Part shown: positions 32,418 through 45,183 of the stretch, piece by piece | Position numbering within the stretch: position 1 is the first letter of the stretch | Layout of the letters: every line of letters starts with the position of its first letter | Source of the DNA: Billgrantia tianxiuensis | Lineage (GTDB): Bacteria; Pseudomonadota; Gammaproteobacteria; Pseudomonadales; Halomonadaceae | Direction of reading: 5' to 3' | Assembly: GCF_009834345.1 (NCBI RefSeq) | Contig: NZ_CP035042.1 | Span: 3,162,001 to 3,226,000, forward strand | Length of the DNA: 64,000 nucleotides | Notes under the pieces: generated by a model | What the model was told of the DNA's origin: nothing | The model's database searches: none | What the model saw: the letters and a program-made list of their open reading frames with translations, nothing else | Translations under genes and position numbers: made by a program

Positions 32418-32864
32418 GTGGATTACGGCAATGTTAACTGGATCGTAGCTATCGTCAGCCTGTTGGTCGGCCTTGGCATCGGCGTCTTCGGCTATCGTGC
32501 CCTTGGCACATCGGCCACCCGGCTACAGGAGCTGCGCCGCCAGGTGGCCGAGCGTGAACGCGAACTCAGCGTCCTTCGGGAGGGCATGAACGAGCACTTC
32601 ACCCAAGTCGGCATGATGGTGAGCAACATTCAGCGCGAGATGCGTACCCTCGAACACCGCATCACCGAGGATGCCAGCACACTGCATTGCGAACCTCAGG
32701 ACAAGAATCGGCTCAAGGCAGCCGACCAGCCGGCCCTGACCGAAAGCGACGACGTACCGGCGCCACGCGACTATGCCGACGGTTCTGGCGGCACCCTATC
32801 CGAGGATTTCGGTCTCAAACCCAGCACCGAGAAGAGCGAACTCCCCCAGCCCCCGCGCTATTGA
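32418..32864 (+). CDS. zapG: Z-ring associated membrane protein ZapG (YhcB, DUF1043)
   Basis: 148 residues: an N-terminal membrane segment (about 9-27, IVAIVSLLVGLGIGVFGY), then a coiled coil (about 33-85; LQELRRQVAERERELSVLRE) and a disordered acidic, Pro-rich tail. This layout is that of YhcB/ZapG, which links envelope growth and division in E. coli. Its neighbour zapE is the usual one. Confidence 0.9.
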   Translation: MDYGNVNWIVAIVSLLVGLGIGVFGYRALGTSATRLQELRRQVAERERELSVLREGMNEHFTQVGMMVSNIQREMRTLEHRITEDASTLHCEPQDKNRLKAADQPALTESDDVPAPRDYADGSGGTLSEDFGLKPSTEKSELPQPPRY

Positions 32865-32888
32865 TTCCTGCGCCGCGAAAGATGAACG

Positions 32889-33650
32889 TCACGCCGGGTT
32901 ATCGATATCGACGAAGCGATGCATGACGCCGAACTCACGCTCGAGCCAGGCGCCCAGCGCCTGGACGCCATAACGCTCGGTGGCATGATGCCCTGCGGCC
33001 AGGTAGTGGATGCCCAGTTCGCGCGCCAGGTGCGTGGTACGCTCGGAGATCTCACCCGAAATGAACGCATCGGCACCTGCCTCCCAGGCCTGGGTGATCA
33101 TGTCCTGCGCCCCGCCGGTACACCACGCCACGCAGCGCACCAGCTCGCCGCCAGGCGCCTCGACGAGTAGCGGTTCACGTCCCAGGCACACCCCCACATG
33201 GTTCGCCAGAGCCTTGGGCGCCGTCGGCTCGGGCACACTCCCGAGCCATACCAACCCTTGCCCCAGCTCACCGTCGGCACAGCCCTCCACGCGGAATCCG
33301 AGCCGACGGCCAAGTTCGGCGTTGTTGCCAAGCTCCGCGTGGGCATCAAGCGGCAAGTGGTAGGCCAGCAGGTTGATGTCGTTGAGCAGCAGCGTACGGA
33401 TGCGGCGCTGCTTGATTCCGGTGATGGGCACCGGCTCGTTCTTCCAGAAATAACCATGGTGAACGAGCAGCAGGTCCGCATCCCATGCCACCGCCTCCTC
33501 CAGCAGCGCCTGGCACGCAGTCACGCCGCTCATCACTCGACGCACCTCCTCACGCCCTGCCACTTGAAGACCGTTGACGGTATAGTCCTTGAATGTGGGG
33601 GCACCGAGCAGCGTATCGCAGGCCCGTACCAGGTCATCGCGCAAAATCAT
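32889..33650 (-). CDS. Nif3-like dinuclear metal protein (YbgI family)
   Basis: 253 residues. Family motifs are YTVNGLQVAG, DLLLVHHGYFWK (metal-binding HH), AYHLPLDAHAELGNNAELG and, near the end, YLAAGHHATERYG (second metal-binding HH). The protein forms a hexameric ring with two metals per subunit. Its cellular role is unproven (GTP cyclohydrolase-like activity has been proposed). It is convergent with zapG and divergent from the algW-like gene. Confidence 0.9.
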   Translation of the reverse strand: MILRDDLVRACDTLLGAPTFKDYTVNGLQVAGREEVRRVMSGVTACQALLEEAVAWDADLLLVHHGYFWKNEPVPITGIKQRRIRTLLLNDINLLAYHLPLDAHAELGNNAELGRRLGFRVEGCADGELGQGLVWLGSVPEPTAPKALANHVGVCLGREPLLVEAPGGELVRCVAWCTGGAQDMITQAWEAGADAFISGEISERTTHLARELGIHYLAAGHHATERYGVQALGAWLEREFGVMHRFVDIDNPA

Positions 33651-33681
33651 CTCACCTCCGGACAGCGCTTCGGTGTCGATG

Positions 33682-33702
33682 TTACAATTGGCTCCATTGT
33701 AA
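33682..33702. promoter_or_regulatory. Palindrome with back-to-back -10-like boxes between nif3 and algW
   Basis: TTACAAT-7 bases-ATTGTAA, a perfect 7-bp inverted repeat. It places TACAAT on both strands, so each gene may use one arm as -10, or a dimeric regulator may bind. Confidence 0.5.
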
Positions 33703-33749
33703 CGACTGAGCGGGATGCCATCGACCGCCCGCCGACCAGGAAGCGCCGC

Positions 33750-34952
<1,203 letters not shown>

Positions 34953-34976
34953 CGAACGCCCCTTCTCGATTCCTTC

Positions 34977-36299
34977 TCAATCCTTGATACGGTACTCGGC
35001 TGAGCGGGCATGCGCCGTCAGCGATTCGCCGCGCGCCAGCACCGAGGCCACCCTGCCCAAGGTCGAGGCTCCGCTTTCGGAGCAGTGGATGATCGACGAA
35101 CGCTTCTGGAAGTCGTAAACACCCAGCGGCGAGGAGAAGCGTGCCGTGCCGGAGGTCGGCAGTACGTGGTTGGGTCCCGCGCAGTAGTCGCCGAGTGCCT
35201 CGGCGGTATAGCGCCCCATGAAGATAGCGCCGGCATGGCGTACCTGCGGCAGCAGTGCCTCCGGGTCGGCCATGGAAAGCTCCAGGTGCTCCGGAGCAAT
35301 GCGATTGATCAGCGTCACGGCCTCGTCGCGGTCGCGGCAGAGAATCAACGCACCGCGCCGCGCCAGCGACTGGCGCACGATCTCATGGCGCTCGAGCGTC
35401 GGCAGCAGGCGAGCGATGGCCGCCTCGACCTCCGCCAGGTGGGACTCGTCCCAACTGACCAACAGCGCCTGGGCATCTTCGTCGTGCTCGGCCTGGGAGA
35501 ACAGGTCCATGGCCAACCACTCCGGATCGGTTCCGCCGTCCGACACGACCAGAATCTCCGAAGGACCGGCAATCATGTCGATACCCACCTGGCCGAAGAC
35601 TGCCCGCTTGGCGGTCGCTACGTAGATGTTGCCTGGCCCTACGATCTTGTCGACGCGCGGCACGCTGGCGGTGCCGTAGGCCATGGCCGCTATCGCCTGG
35701 GCACCGCCGATAGTGAATACCCGGTCGACGCCGGCCAGGTGCGCCGCCGCTAGCACCAGCTCGTTGAGCACCCCGTCGGGAGTAGGCACCACCATGACGA
35801 TCTCGCGCACGCCCGCTACGTGAGCGGGAATGGCGTTCATCAGTACCGAAGAGGGATATGCCGCCTTGCCGCCCGGCACGTAGATACCGGCCCGATCGAG
35901 CGGTGTGACCTGCTGGCCGAGCACGCTGCCATCGGCCTCGGTATAGGACCAGGAAGTTGGCTTCTGCCGCTCGTGATAGAGGCGAATGCGCTCGGCGGCC
36001 TGGGCCAGGGCGTCCCGCTGCTCCTCGGACAGGCCCCGAAACGCCTGCTCGAGACGCCCGGCGTCCAGCGTCAGCTCGCTCATGCTGGCTGCCGTCAAGC
36101 GATCGAAACGGTTGGAGAATTCGATCAGGGCCGCATCGCCCCGCGCCTTGACCGCCGAAATGATTTCCTCCACGCGTGCCTGGACATTGGCATCGGAAAC
36201 GCCCTCCCAGGCCAGCAGCGCATCGAGCCGGGTCTCGAAATCGGCAGCCTCGGTCGACAGCCGGGCGATATCGACGGATTCGAATAAGGTGTCGCTCAT
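34977..36299 (-). CDS. hisD: Histidinol dehydrogenase
   Basis: 440 residues from ATG 36299. A GTG six codons upstream is the alternative. Zn enzyme for the last two steps of histidine synthesis. Signatures are [53 protein letters not shown] and [14 protein letters not shown]. It lies 62 bases after hisG. Confidence 0.96.
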   Translation of the reverse strand: MSDTLFESVDIARLSTEAADFETRLDALLAWEGVSDANVQARVEEIISAVKARGDAALIEFSNRFDRLTAASMSELTLDAGRLEQAFRGLSEEQRDALAQAAERIRLYHERQKPTSWSYTEADGSVLGQQVTPLDRAGIYVPGGKAAYPSSVLMNAIPAHVAGVREIVMVVPTPDGVLNELVLAAAHLAGVDRVFTIGGAQAIAAMAYGTASVPRVDKIVGPGNIYVATAKRAVFGQVGIDMIAGPSEILVVSDGGTDPEWLAMDLFSQAEHDEDAQALLVSWDESHLAEVEAAIARLLPTLERHEIVRQSLARRGALILCRDRDEAVTLINRIAPEHLELSMADPEALLPQVRHAGAIFMGRYTAEALGDYCAGPNHVLPTSGTARFSSPLGVYDFQKRSSIIHCSESGASTLGRVASVLARGESLTAHARSAEYRIKD

Positions 36300-36361
36300 G
36301 GTCGCATACGCCTCCACGTGAAAAATGTACCGTTGCCGCGAGCGGCGGCGAGTTACCGGGA

Positions 36362-37015
36362 CTACGCCTCGGCATCCGCCCTGCGCCGCTCCACCGCCTG
36401 GGCGAGGCGCGCGACCAGCGGCTTGAGCTGCTCGTGCTTCATGGTCATGGCCGCCTTGTTGACCACCAGGCGCGTACTGATCGGCGCAATCAGCTCACGC
36501 GGCGACATGCCATTGGCGCGCAGGGTATTGCCGGTATCGACGATATCGACGATCTCGTCGGCCAGGTTCATCAGCGGCGCCAGCTCCATGGCCCCGTAGA
36601 GCTTGATCACTTCGGCCTGAATACCCTGTTCGGCGTAGTAGCGACGCGCCACGTTGACGAACTTGGTGGCCACGCGACGCCGCGCACGGGCCGGTTTTGC
36701 GCCGTCGATGCCTGCCGTCATCAGCTTGCACTTGGCGATCTCGAGATCCAGCGGCTCATAGAGCCCCTCGGCACCATGCTCGAGCAGCACGTCCTTGCCC
36801 GCCACGCCCAGATCGGCGGCGCCGAGCTGTACATAAGTCGGCACATCGGTAGCACGAATGACGACCAGCTTAACGGCGTCGAGGTTGGTGTCGAAAAGCA
36901 ACTTGCGGCTCTTGCCCAGATCCTCGGCCGGAACGATGCCGGCATCCGCCAATAGCGGCAGGGTCTCGTCGAGGATGCGGCCCTTCGACAGGGCCAGAAT
37001 CAATTGCTTGCTCAT
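36362..37015 (-). CDS. hisG: ATP phosphoribosyltransferase, short form HisG(S)
   Basis: 217 residues, so it lacks the C-terminal regulatory domain of long HisG and should need HisZ, which is not in the window. The start is [18 protein letters not shown], and the PRPP-binding segment is [16 protein letters not shown]. First step of histidine synthesis. It lies 42 bases after murA. Confidence 0.95.
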   Translation of the reverse strand: MSKQLILALSKGRILDETLPLLADAGIVPAEDLGKSRKLLFDTNLDAVKLVVIRATDVPTYVQLGAADLGVAGKDVLLEHGAEGLYEPLDLEIAKCKLMTAGIDGAKPARARRRVATKFVNVARRYYAEQGIQAEVIKLYGAMELAPLMNLADEIVDIVDTGNTLRANGMSPRELIAPISTRLVVNKAAMTMKHEQLKPLVARLAQAVERRRADAEA

Positions 37016-37057
37016 GCTCTCGCCTAATTCGGAAACTGCTGGCCCCGCATCGCCCGC

Positions 37058-38603
<1,546 letters not shown>

Positions 38604-38722
38604 GAAAAACGGAACTCCTGTGGCACGAATGGAGCGGCGCACGGCCCCATACGGGCCGCCGCCGAGAACAAGAATCCCCACATGGTAAAGAAAAGCATCG
38701 CGCTTGGCGATGCCGGAGCCGA

Positions 38723-39055
38723 TCAGGCCTGACCGGCAAGCGGTAGCAGCTCGTCGAGCCCCGCTGCCCGCGTCAACCGAGCCAGCGGCTCGGATAGGCG
38801 CACGGCGCTGATCTTGACGCCCGCCTTACGCGCTTGGCGCGTCCACTCAAGCAGTACGCTGAGAGCGGCACTGCTCACCCGCTCGACGCCCTCCAGGTCG
38901 AGCACGAGGCGCGTACCGGCGGGCCGTTCGACCAGCCAGGCGGTTCCCGCCTCGACCAGCGGCGCGGCAATCTCGAAATCGACATCGCCGCTGACGGCCA
39001 ACCCCTCCGGGCCGGCCTCCAGCAGAACGCCACCACGCTCGAGCAGGCGACTCAC
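38723..39055 (-). CDS. mlaB: STAS-domain protein MlaB
   Basis: 110 residues: a STAS fold with LVLDLEGVERVSSAALSVLLEWTRQA. MlaB binds MlaF and is needed for activity of the MlaFEDB phospholipid transporter. It overlaps the mlaC stop by 4 bases. Confidence 0.9.
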   Translation of the reverse strand: MSRLLERGGVLLEAGPEGLAVSGDVDFEIAAPLVEAGTAWLVERPAGTRLVLDLEGVERVSSAALSVLLEWTRQARKAGVKISAVRLSEPLARLTRAAGLDELLPLAGQA

Positions 39056-39713
39056 GCGTTGCCGCCCTCTTCCAGTTCCTCGGTAGCGATTTCCGGCGAC
39101 CAGTTGGCGATCACCGCGTCATAGTCGCGGCCATGGTCGCGCATGGCCTGGTCGAACTGGTTGCGGAACGTCAGCCCCAGGTTGATACCGTTGACGATGA
39201 CGTTGACCACCTTCCACTGCCCCTCGCTCTGGCGCAGCGTGTAGCTGACCGGATAGACCGTGCCGTCCATCGCCACAACCTCCATGGCTACGGATGCCTG
39301 ATCCTCATGGCGCGGCGCACGCTGACTATCCAGCACGCGCAGCTCGCGATAGTCGAAGGTCACCAACCCCTTGGTGTAGGTATCGATCAGGGTCTGGCGG
39401 AACACGTTGACGAACCGGGAGCGCTGCTGGGGGAGGCGTTCTGGAAATAGCGCCCCATCACGCTGGCACCGATGTAACGAAAATCGGCGATGTCCTCGAG
39501 GCTGTCGTCGACCAGCGTCTTGAGTTCATCCAGATTGCTGGCGTAGTAGTCCTTGCGCCCTTCGATCTGCCCCATCAGCTCGTCGACGCTGTCGCGAATG
39601 ACCTGCTCGGGGCTACGCTCGGGAGCGGCCAGCGCCGTCATGCTGGTCAGGGTCAGGCACAGGCCGAGCAACAGGCGGCGAAACACAACGAAGGGAAGAG
39701 TCATCTGGCTCAT
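39052..39713 (-). CDS. mlaC: Periplasmic phospholipid carrier MlaC (one frame break)
   Basis: About 220 residues. The signal peptide RLLLGLCLTLTSMTALAA starts at ATG 39713. The mature part begins ERSPEQVIRDSVDELM, and the second half carries YTLRQSEGQWKVVNVIVNGINLGLTFRNQF. The halves are in different frames. One added C at the G run 39429-39433 restores NASPQQRSRFVNVFRQ. It ferries lipid between MlaA and MlaD. Confidence 0.93.
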
Positions 39714-39738
39714 GGATCGACCTCAAAAAATAGGTGGC

Positions 39739-40203
39739 TCAGTCGCTGACCATATTGGACACAAACTGCTGGATCAGTTCCTCCAGCACCAGGGCGGATT
39801 GGGTGTCGCGGATGATATCGCCGTCACTCAGCATTTCGGGATCCCCACCCACGGTGAGGCCGACGTACTGCTCGCCGAGCAGGCCGGCCGTCAGGATGGC
39901 CGCCGTGGTGTCACGCGACAGCTGCCCCTCCAGTTCCGCGTCGAGCTCGAGTATCACACGCGCGTCATACCATTCACGATCGAGCTCGATGGCCGTCACC
40001 CGCCCCACCGTGACACCCGACATGGTGACTCGGGCACGCGGCTTGAGACTGCCGATGTTGGCGAAATTGGCCTCGAGCCGAAAGGTGTCGCTCGGCACGG
40101 AAAAAGTCAGCCCGCTGACCCGCAGCCCCAGGAAGAGCAACCCCAGGATCCCGGCCAGCATGAACAGGCCGACACCCAGCTCCATTGTCTTGCTGCGCTT
40201 CAT
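39739..40203 (-). CDS. mlaD: MCE-domain lipid transport protein MlaD
   Basis: 154 residues: one N-terminal membrane segment (LGVGLFMLAGILGLLFLGLRV) and a single MCE domain (about 38-115; RLEANFANIGSLKPRARVTMSGVTVGRV), ending in a short hydrophobic/acidic helix. Hexameric substrate-binding ring of the Mla ABC transporter. Confidence 0.96.
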   Translation of the reverse strand: MKRSKTMELGVGLFMLAGILGLLFLGLRVSGLTFSVPSDTFRLEANFANIGSLKPRARVTMSGVTVGRVTAIELDREWYDARVILELDAELEGQLSRDTTAAILTAGLLGEQYVGLTVGGDPEMLSDGDIIRDTQSALVLEELIQQFVSNMVSD

Positions 40204-40240
40204 GCTGCCACTCCGTTACGCGTTAAATAGTCACCAGGCA

Positions 40241-41022
40241 TCAGGAAAATCCTCCGAACATCAGCGCGGTAAGAACGAAGTCGAGGCCCAGCACCGCCAA
40301 TGAGGAATACACCACCGTACGCGTGGTGGCACGGGATATACCTTCCGACGTCGGCACCAGGTCGTAGCCCTGGAATACCGCTATCCAGGTCACCACTAGC
40401 GCGAATACCAGGCTCTTGACCATGCCGTTGCCGACGTCCTCGATGAAATCGACACTGGCCTGCATGTTGCCCCAGTAGGAGCCTTCGAACACCCCAGCCA
40501 CTCGACGCCGACCAGGTAGCCGCCGTAGATCCCGATCACGCTGAAGCCGACAGTGAGCAGCGGCAGCGCCACGAACCCGGCCCACAGCCGCGGTGCCACC
40601 ACCCGGCGCAGAGGGTCGACGCCGATCATCTCCATGCTGGTGAGCTGCTCGGTGGCCTTCATCAGGCCAATCTCGGCGGTCAGCGCCGAGCCGGCACGTC
40701 CTGCGAACAACAGCGCCGCCACCACCGGTGACAGCTCGCGCAACAGCGACAGCGACACCATCTGGCCCAGCGCCTGCTCGGCACCGAAGTCGACCAGAAT
40801 GGTATAGCCCTGCAGTGCCAGCACCATGCCGATGAACAGCCCCGATACCAGCACGATGGCCAGCGACAGCACACCGACGAAATGCATCTGGCGCAACCAC
40901 AGGTACCAACCCTCGCGGGACGGGATGCCGACACCGGACTGCGCGAGGAACAGGCCCGAGCGCCCCAGCGCTTCGAGCACATCGCAGCCGCGCCGCCCGA
41001 GACTCAGGATGCGCCCGATCAT
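40241..41022 (-). CDS. mlaE: Mla ABC transporter permease MlaE (one frame break)
   Basis: About 260 residues, with five membrane segments. It starts [12 protein letters not shown] (ATG 41022, overlapping the mlaF stop). Family motifs are [49 protein letters not shown] and [13 protein letters not shown]. One added G at C run 40492-40495 joins [22 protein letters not shown] to the C-terminus ALMFGGFS. Confidence 0.94.
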
Positions 41023-41830
41023 GGCCGCCCCTCCAGGTTGAGGATGTCGTGGAAGTAGTCGGGCGCGGATAATGGAAAGGCACGGGACCGTCCGGCTCGC
41101 CGTGCACGAACTGGCTGACGCGCGGATCATCGTCGATGTCGAGGCTGTCCGGCGTGCCGTGGGCCATGACCTGGCCGTCAGCGATGACATAGACATAATC
41201 GGCTATCGAGAGCGTCTCCTGAATATCGTGCGATACCACGACGGAGGTCAGCCCGAGCGCATCGTTGAGCTGCTTGATCAACTGCACCAGCACGCCCTTG
41301 GAGATCGGATCCTGGCCCACGAATGGCTCGTCGTAGAGCACCAGCTCAGGATCCAATGCGATTGCCCGAGCCAGAGCAACGCGGCGCGCCATGCCGCCCG
41401 ATAGCTCGGCAGGCATCAGCTCTCGCGCCCCGCGCAACCCCACGGCCTGGAGTTTCATCAACACCAGGTCGCGAATCATCGTCGGCGGCAAGTCGGTATG
41501 CACCCGCAGCGGGAATGCCACGTTCTCGAATACGCTGAGATCGGAGAACAGAGCACCGCTCTGGAACAGCATGCCCATCCGTCGGCGCAGGGTAAACAGA
41601 GCCTTGCGCGACAGGGCATGAACGTCATGACCATCGATCAGGATCCGACCGGCATCGGGAACCAATTGGCCACCGATCAGCTTGAGCAGCGTCGTCTTGC
41701 CGGTGCCACTGGGCCCCATGACGGCCGTGATCCGGCCACGGGGAATCTGCAGCTCGACGCCGCTGAAGATGACCTTCTCGCCTCGCGAGAAATGCAGATT
41801 GCTCACCTCCACGAAGGGGGAATCGATCAT
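41019..41830 (-). CDS. mlaF: Mla ABC transporter ATPase MlaF (one frame break)
   Basis: About 270 residues. Walker A is [11 protein letters not shown], the signature is [16 protein letters not shown], Walker B is [13 protein letters not shown] and the switch His is in VVSHDIQE. The C-terminal extension, which contacts MlaB, is out of frame. One added base at GG 41067-41068 gives [19 protein letters not shown] and the stop inside the mlaE start. Without correction, mlaF and mlaE read as one false 560-codon fusion. Confidence 0.95.
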
Positions 41831-41955
41831 GCCGCAAAGTCCAGGAAAAATTATCGAACATCGTATCCTAACTCTTCCGCCCGGCGCCAGCCCAACCCGT
41901 CCAATGGCTTGCACCCGAACCACTGAAGACGTCTAATGTGCCCCCTTCCATCGCC

Positions 41956-42927
41956 ATGATCGCTGCCATGCTGCTACCTCTCATCACGGTCGCCTGCGGC
42001 CTCGCCGTTCTGACCTGGAGCGCCGATCGTTTCGTCAACGCCGCCGCCGCCACTGCCAGGCGCACCGGGCTGAGCGAATTGCTGGTCGGCATGACTATCG
42101 TGGCGCTCGGCACCTCGGCTCCCGAGATGGTGGTGGCCCTGTTCGCTGCGCTCGATGGCCTTCCCGACCTGGCTACCGGCAACGCCCTTGGCTCCAACAT
42201 CGCCAATATTGGCCTGGTACTGGGGGCCACGGCCCTGGTTCGCCCCATCCCGGTACCCTTTTCCCTGGTACGTCGCGAATTACCGCTACTGCTCGGGGCC
42301 ACCGGGGTCACCGGTTATGCGCTGGCCAACGGCATTCTGGGTCGCTTCGACGCCCTGATCCTGGTGCTGCTGATGATCTTCAGCGTGTGGTGGCTGGTGC
42401 GGGCCGACACTCCCGATACCCCCAACACCATACCGGGCGACGCAATACCGGACATGACGCTCAAGCACGCCCTGCTGTGGGTCGTCCTCACCCTCGTGCT
42501 GCTGTCGCTCAGCTCTCGCGCCCTGGTGTGGGGAGCCAGCGAACTGGCCCGAGGGTTGGGCATCAGCGAACTGGTGATCGGCCTCACCGTGGTTGCCGTG
42601 GGCACCAGCCTGCCGGAACTGGCCGCCTGTGTGGCCAGCGCCTTGAAACGCCAGCACGACCTGGCGATCGGCAACGTGATCGGTTCCAACCTCTTCAACC
42701 TGCTGGCCGTACTGCCGATACCTGCCGTGCTGGCGCCCGGCGCACCACATCCGGACGCCGCCGGACGGGACTACCGTGTCATGCTGCTGCTGACCCTGGC
42801 CATGGCCATCCTGTTGCTGTGGCAACGCCAAGGCCGTCTAGGCCGGGTCGCCGGCGCTGCCTTTCTTGCCACCTACGCCGCTTATCTCGTCTGGCTCGGA
42901 CTCAGCGGCGGTGCCACCCTTGAGTGA
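41956..42927 (+). CDS. yrbG: Sodium/calcium exchanger family protein YrbG
   Basis: About 323 residues and ten membrane segments in two inverted repeats. The alpha-repeat signatures are VGMTIVALGTSAPEMVVA...GNALGSNIANIGLVLG and IGLTVVAVGTSLPELAACV...GNVIGSNLFNLLAVL. Start uncertain: ATG 41956 is chosen, with ATG 41968 and GTG 41938 in the same frame. It is divergent from mlaF and first in the kds-lpt-rpoN run, as in E. coli. Confidence 0.92.
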   Translation: MIAAMLLPLITVACGLAVLTWSADRFVNAAAATARRTGLSELLVGMTIVALGTSAPEMVVALFAALDGLPDLATGNALGSNIANIGLVLGATALVRPIPVPFSLVRRELPLLLGATGVTGYALANGILGRFDALILVLLMIFSVWWLVRADTPDTPNTIPGDAIPDMTLKHALLWVVLTLVLLSLSSRALVWGASELARGLGISELVIGLTVVAVGTSLPELAACVASALKRQHDLAIGNVIGSNLFNLLAVLPIPAVLAPGAPHPDAAGRDYRVMLLLTLAMAILLLWQRQGRLGRVAGAAFLATYAAYLVWLGLSGGATLE

Positions 42928-42955
42928 AACCTCACATCAGGCAACAATCATCGTC

Positions 42956-43966
42956 ATGACCGCAGACCAATCCTCCTCACCCGCCCCTTCCGCCCAGGAT
43001 TCCTCGGCGTTGCGCGACAGCGCCCGTCGCACGCTGCAAGTCGAGGAACAGGCCATCGCCGCGCTCGCCGACCGGCTCGACAGCCACTTCGATCGCGCTT
43101 GCGAACTGATGCTCGCCTGCCAGGGGCGCGTCGTGGTGACCGGCATGGGCAAGTCGGGCCATATCGCCGGCAAGATCGCTGCCACCCTCGCCAGCACCGG
43201 CACCCCGGCTTTCTTCGTCCATCCCGGCGAAGCCAGCCACGGCGACTTGGGGATGATCACGCCAGGCGACGTGGTGCTGGCACTTTCTAACTCCGGCGAA
43301 ACGGCTGAGGTAACGGCGCTCCTGCCGCTGCTCAAGCGCATCGGCACGCCACTGATCAGCATGACCGGGCGCCCCGACTCGACGCTAGCCCGCCACGCCG
43401 ACGCCCATCTCGACGCCGGCGTGGCGCGCGAAGCCTGTCCGCTGGATCTGGCACCAACGGCCTCGACCACGGCCGCTCTGGCCTTGGGTGATGCTCTGGC
43501 GGTGGCACTGCTCGAGGCACGCGGCTTTACCGCCGAGGATTTCGCTCTCTCGCACCCCGGCGGCAGCCTGGGCAAGCGTCTGTTGCTGCGGGTCAGCGAC
43601 CTGATGCATCAAGGCGAGCGACTGCCGCGGGTACCGCTGGGCAGCCCCCTGCGCGACGCCCTGCTCGAGATCACCCGACAAGGGCTCGGCTTTACCTGCG
43701 TTGTCGATGAGCAGAATCGACTGATCGGTGTCTATACCGACGGCGATCTGCGCCGCACGCTCGATCAGCACCAGGACCTCAGCAAGCTGACAGTGGACGA
43801 CGTCATGACCCGCCCCGGCAAACGCATTGCCCCCGACGTGCTGGCCGCCGAGGCGGTGCGCATGATGGAGGACAACCTGATAACGGCGTTGGCCGTCGTC
43901 GACGAAGAGGGCCACCCCATCGGAGCCCTGCACATGCACGATCTGCTGCGAAGCGGCGTGATCTGA
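42956..43966 (+). CDS. kdsD: Arabinose-5-phosphate isomerase KdsD
   Basis: 336 residues from ATG 42956. A SIS domain (VVVTGMGKSGHIAGKIAATLASTGTPAFF; HPGEASHGDLGM; LALSNSGETAEV) and two CBS domains (about 210-270 and 275-335) make the KdsD architecture. It makes D-arabinose 5-phosphate, the precursor of Kdo for LPS. Confidence 0.95.
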   Translation: MTADQSSSPAPSAQDSSALRDSARRTLQVEEQAIAALADRLDSHFDRACELMLACQGRVVVTGMGKSGHIAGKIAATLASTGTPAFFVHPGEASHGDLGMITPGDVVLALSNSGETAEVTALLPLLKRIGTPLISMTGRPDSTLARHADAHLDAGVAREACPLDLAPTASTTAALALGDALAVALLEARGFTAEDFALSHPGGSLGKRLLLRVSDLMHQGERLPRVPLGSPLRDALLEITRQGLGFTCVVDEQNRLIGVYTDGDLRRTLDQHQDLSKLTVDDVMTRPGKRIAPDVLAAEAVRMMEDNLITALAVVDEEGHPIGALHMHDLLRSGVI

Positions 43967-43990
43967 CATCACCCTGACCAAGGAGAGCCC

Positions 43991-44548
43991 ATGGCTCTGG
44001 CCACCTCTACTATCGATCCACGCCTTCTCGACCGCCTGCGCAGGATTCGTCTGCTGGCGCTGGACGTGGATGGCATCCTCACTGACGGCCGCCTCTACTT
44101 CCAATCCGACGGCGTCGAAATCAAGGCATTCCATACTCAGGACGGCCTGGGCATCAAGCTGCTGCGTCGCGCCGGCCTCCAGGTGGCTTTTCTCACCGGA
44201 CGCGAGTCGCCCATGGTCAGCCATCGCGCCGCGGCCCTCGGTGTCGACCATGTCTTCCAGAGCTGTGAAGACAAGCTCGCCATCCTGCGCGAGCTATGCC
44301 AGCGCAAGGGAATCGAACTTGAGCAAGTCGCCTACTGTGGCGACGACCTGCCCGATCTGGCCCCCATCCAGCGCGCCGGCATCGGCATCACCGTTCCCGG
44401 CGCTCCGTCCTATATCCGCGCCCTGGCGGACCATGTCACCGAACGCAGCGGTGGACATGGCGCGGTGCGCGAGATTTGCGACATGCTGCTCGAGGCCCAG
44501 GGGCATCGCGACGCCCTGATCGACACCTACCTCCACGGCAAGCGCTGA
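43991..44548 (+). CDS. kdsC: Kdo-8-phosphate phosphatase KdsC
   Basis: 185 residues. HAD phosphatase with the nucleophile motif LALDVDGILTDGRL, FLTGRESPMV and CGDDLPDLAPI. It makes free Kdo. It follows kdsD by 24 bases with AAGGAGA before the ATG. Confidence 0.96.
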   Translation: MALATSTIDPRLLDRLRRIRLLALDVDGILTDGRLYFQSDGVEIKAFHTQDGLGIKLLRRAGLQVAFLTGRESPMVSHRAAALGVDHVFQSCEDKLAILRELCQRKGIELEQVAYCGDDLPDLAPIQRAGIGITVPGAPSYIRALADHVTERSGGHGAVREICDMLLEAQGHRDALIDTYLHGKR

Positions 44549-44560
44549 GGCCACCTGGAT

Positions 44561-45183
44561 ATGCTGCGCCGGTTGCCGCGCCCCTCATTTCGTGTCTGGC
44601 TTTTCCTGCTGCTGGTCGCCCTGGGCGGCTTAATCGCCTGGCTGGACCCTTGGCAAGCGCCGGCGCCGGGCCCGGTGCCCACGGACGAAGCCGGCGAGCC
44701 TGACTACTACCTGGAGCAGGCGCAACTGACCCGCTTCGATGCCAGCGGCAGGGCTCATCAACGCCTGGAGAGCCCTAGATTGGTACACACGCCTCATGAC
44801 GACGTCACCCGCGCCGTCACGCCGCTGGCCCACCTGATCGACCGCGAGGGCCGACTGTGGATCGCCAACGCCACCGAAGGACGGCTCGGCCCCAGCGGCA
44901 ACCCGCTGACGCTCACTGGCGAGGCTCGACTCCTTGCCCCCGAGGAGCGCTGGCAGCTCGACACCGATATCCTGCACTTCGACTCCAACGTAGGACACGC
45001 CTGGAGCGATACGCCCGCCCTGCTGCAGCAACCGCCGCAGCGCATGCGCGGCGAGCGCTTCGATGCCTGGATCCATGACAACCGGGCGCGTTTGACCGAC
45101 AATGTGCGCGGCCACCACCCCCGGAAGGGGCCCAGCCGGGGCAGGCCGCCGAAGCCGTCAACCTAGAGGATTTCACGCCATGA
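44561..45183 (+). CDS. lptC: LPS export protein LptC (one frame break)
   Basis: About 207 residues. The N-terminal anchor FRVWLFLLLVALGGLIAWL is followed by a periplasmic beta-jellyroll (YYLEQAQLTRFDASGRAHQRLES...LTLTGEARLLAPEERWQLDT). The end is out of frame. One added C in run 45118-45122 gives [25 protein letters not shown], with its stop in the lptA ATG. It links LptBFG to LptA. Confidence 0.9.

Noticed and set aside
42866..42955. Upstream extension of kdsD overlapping yrbG
   Set aside because: The extra 30 residues are the yrbG tail read out of frame; ATG 42956 fits the family.
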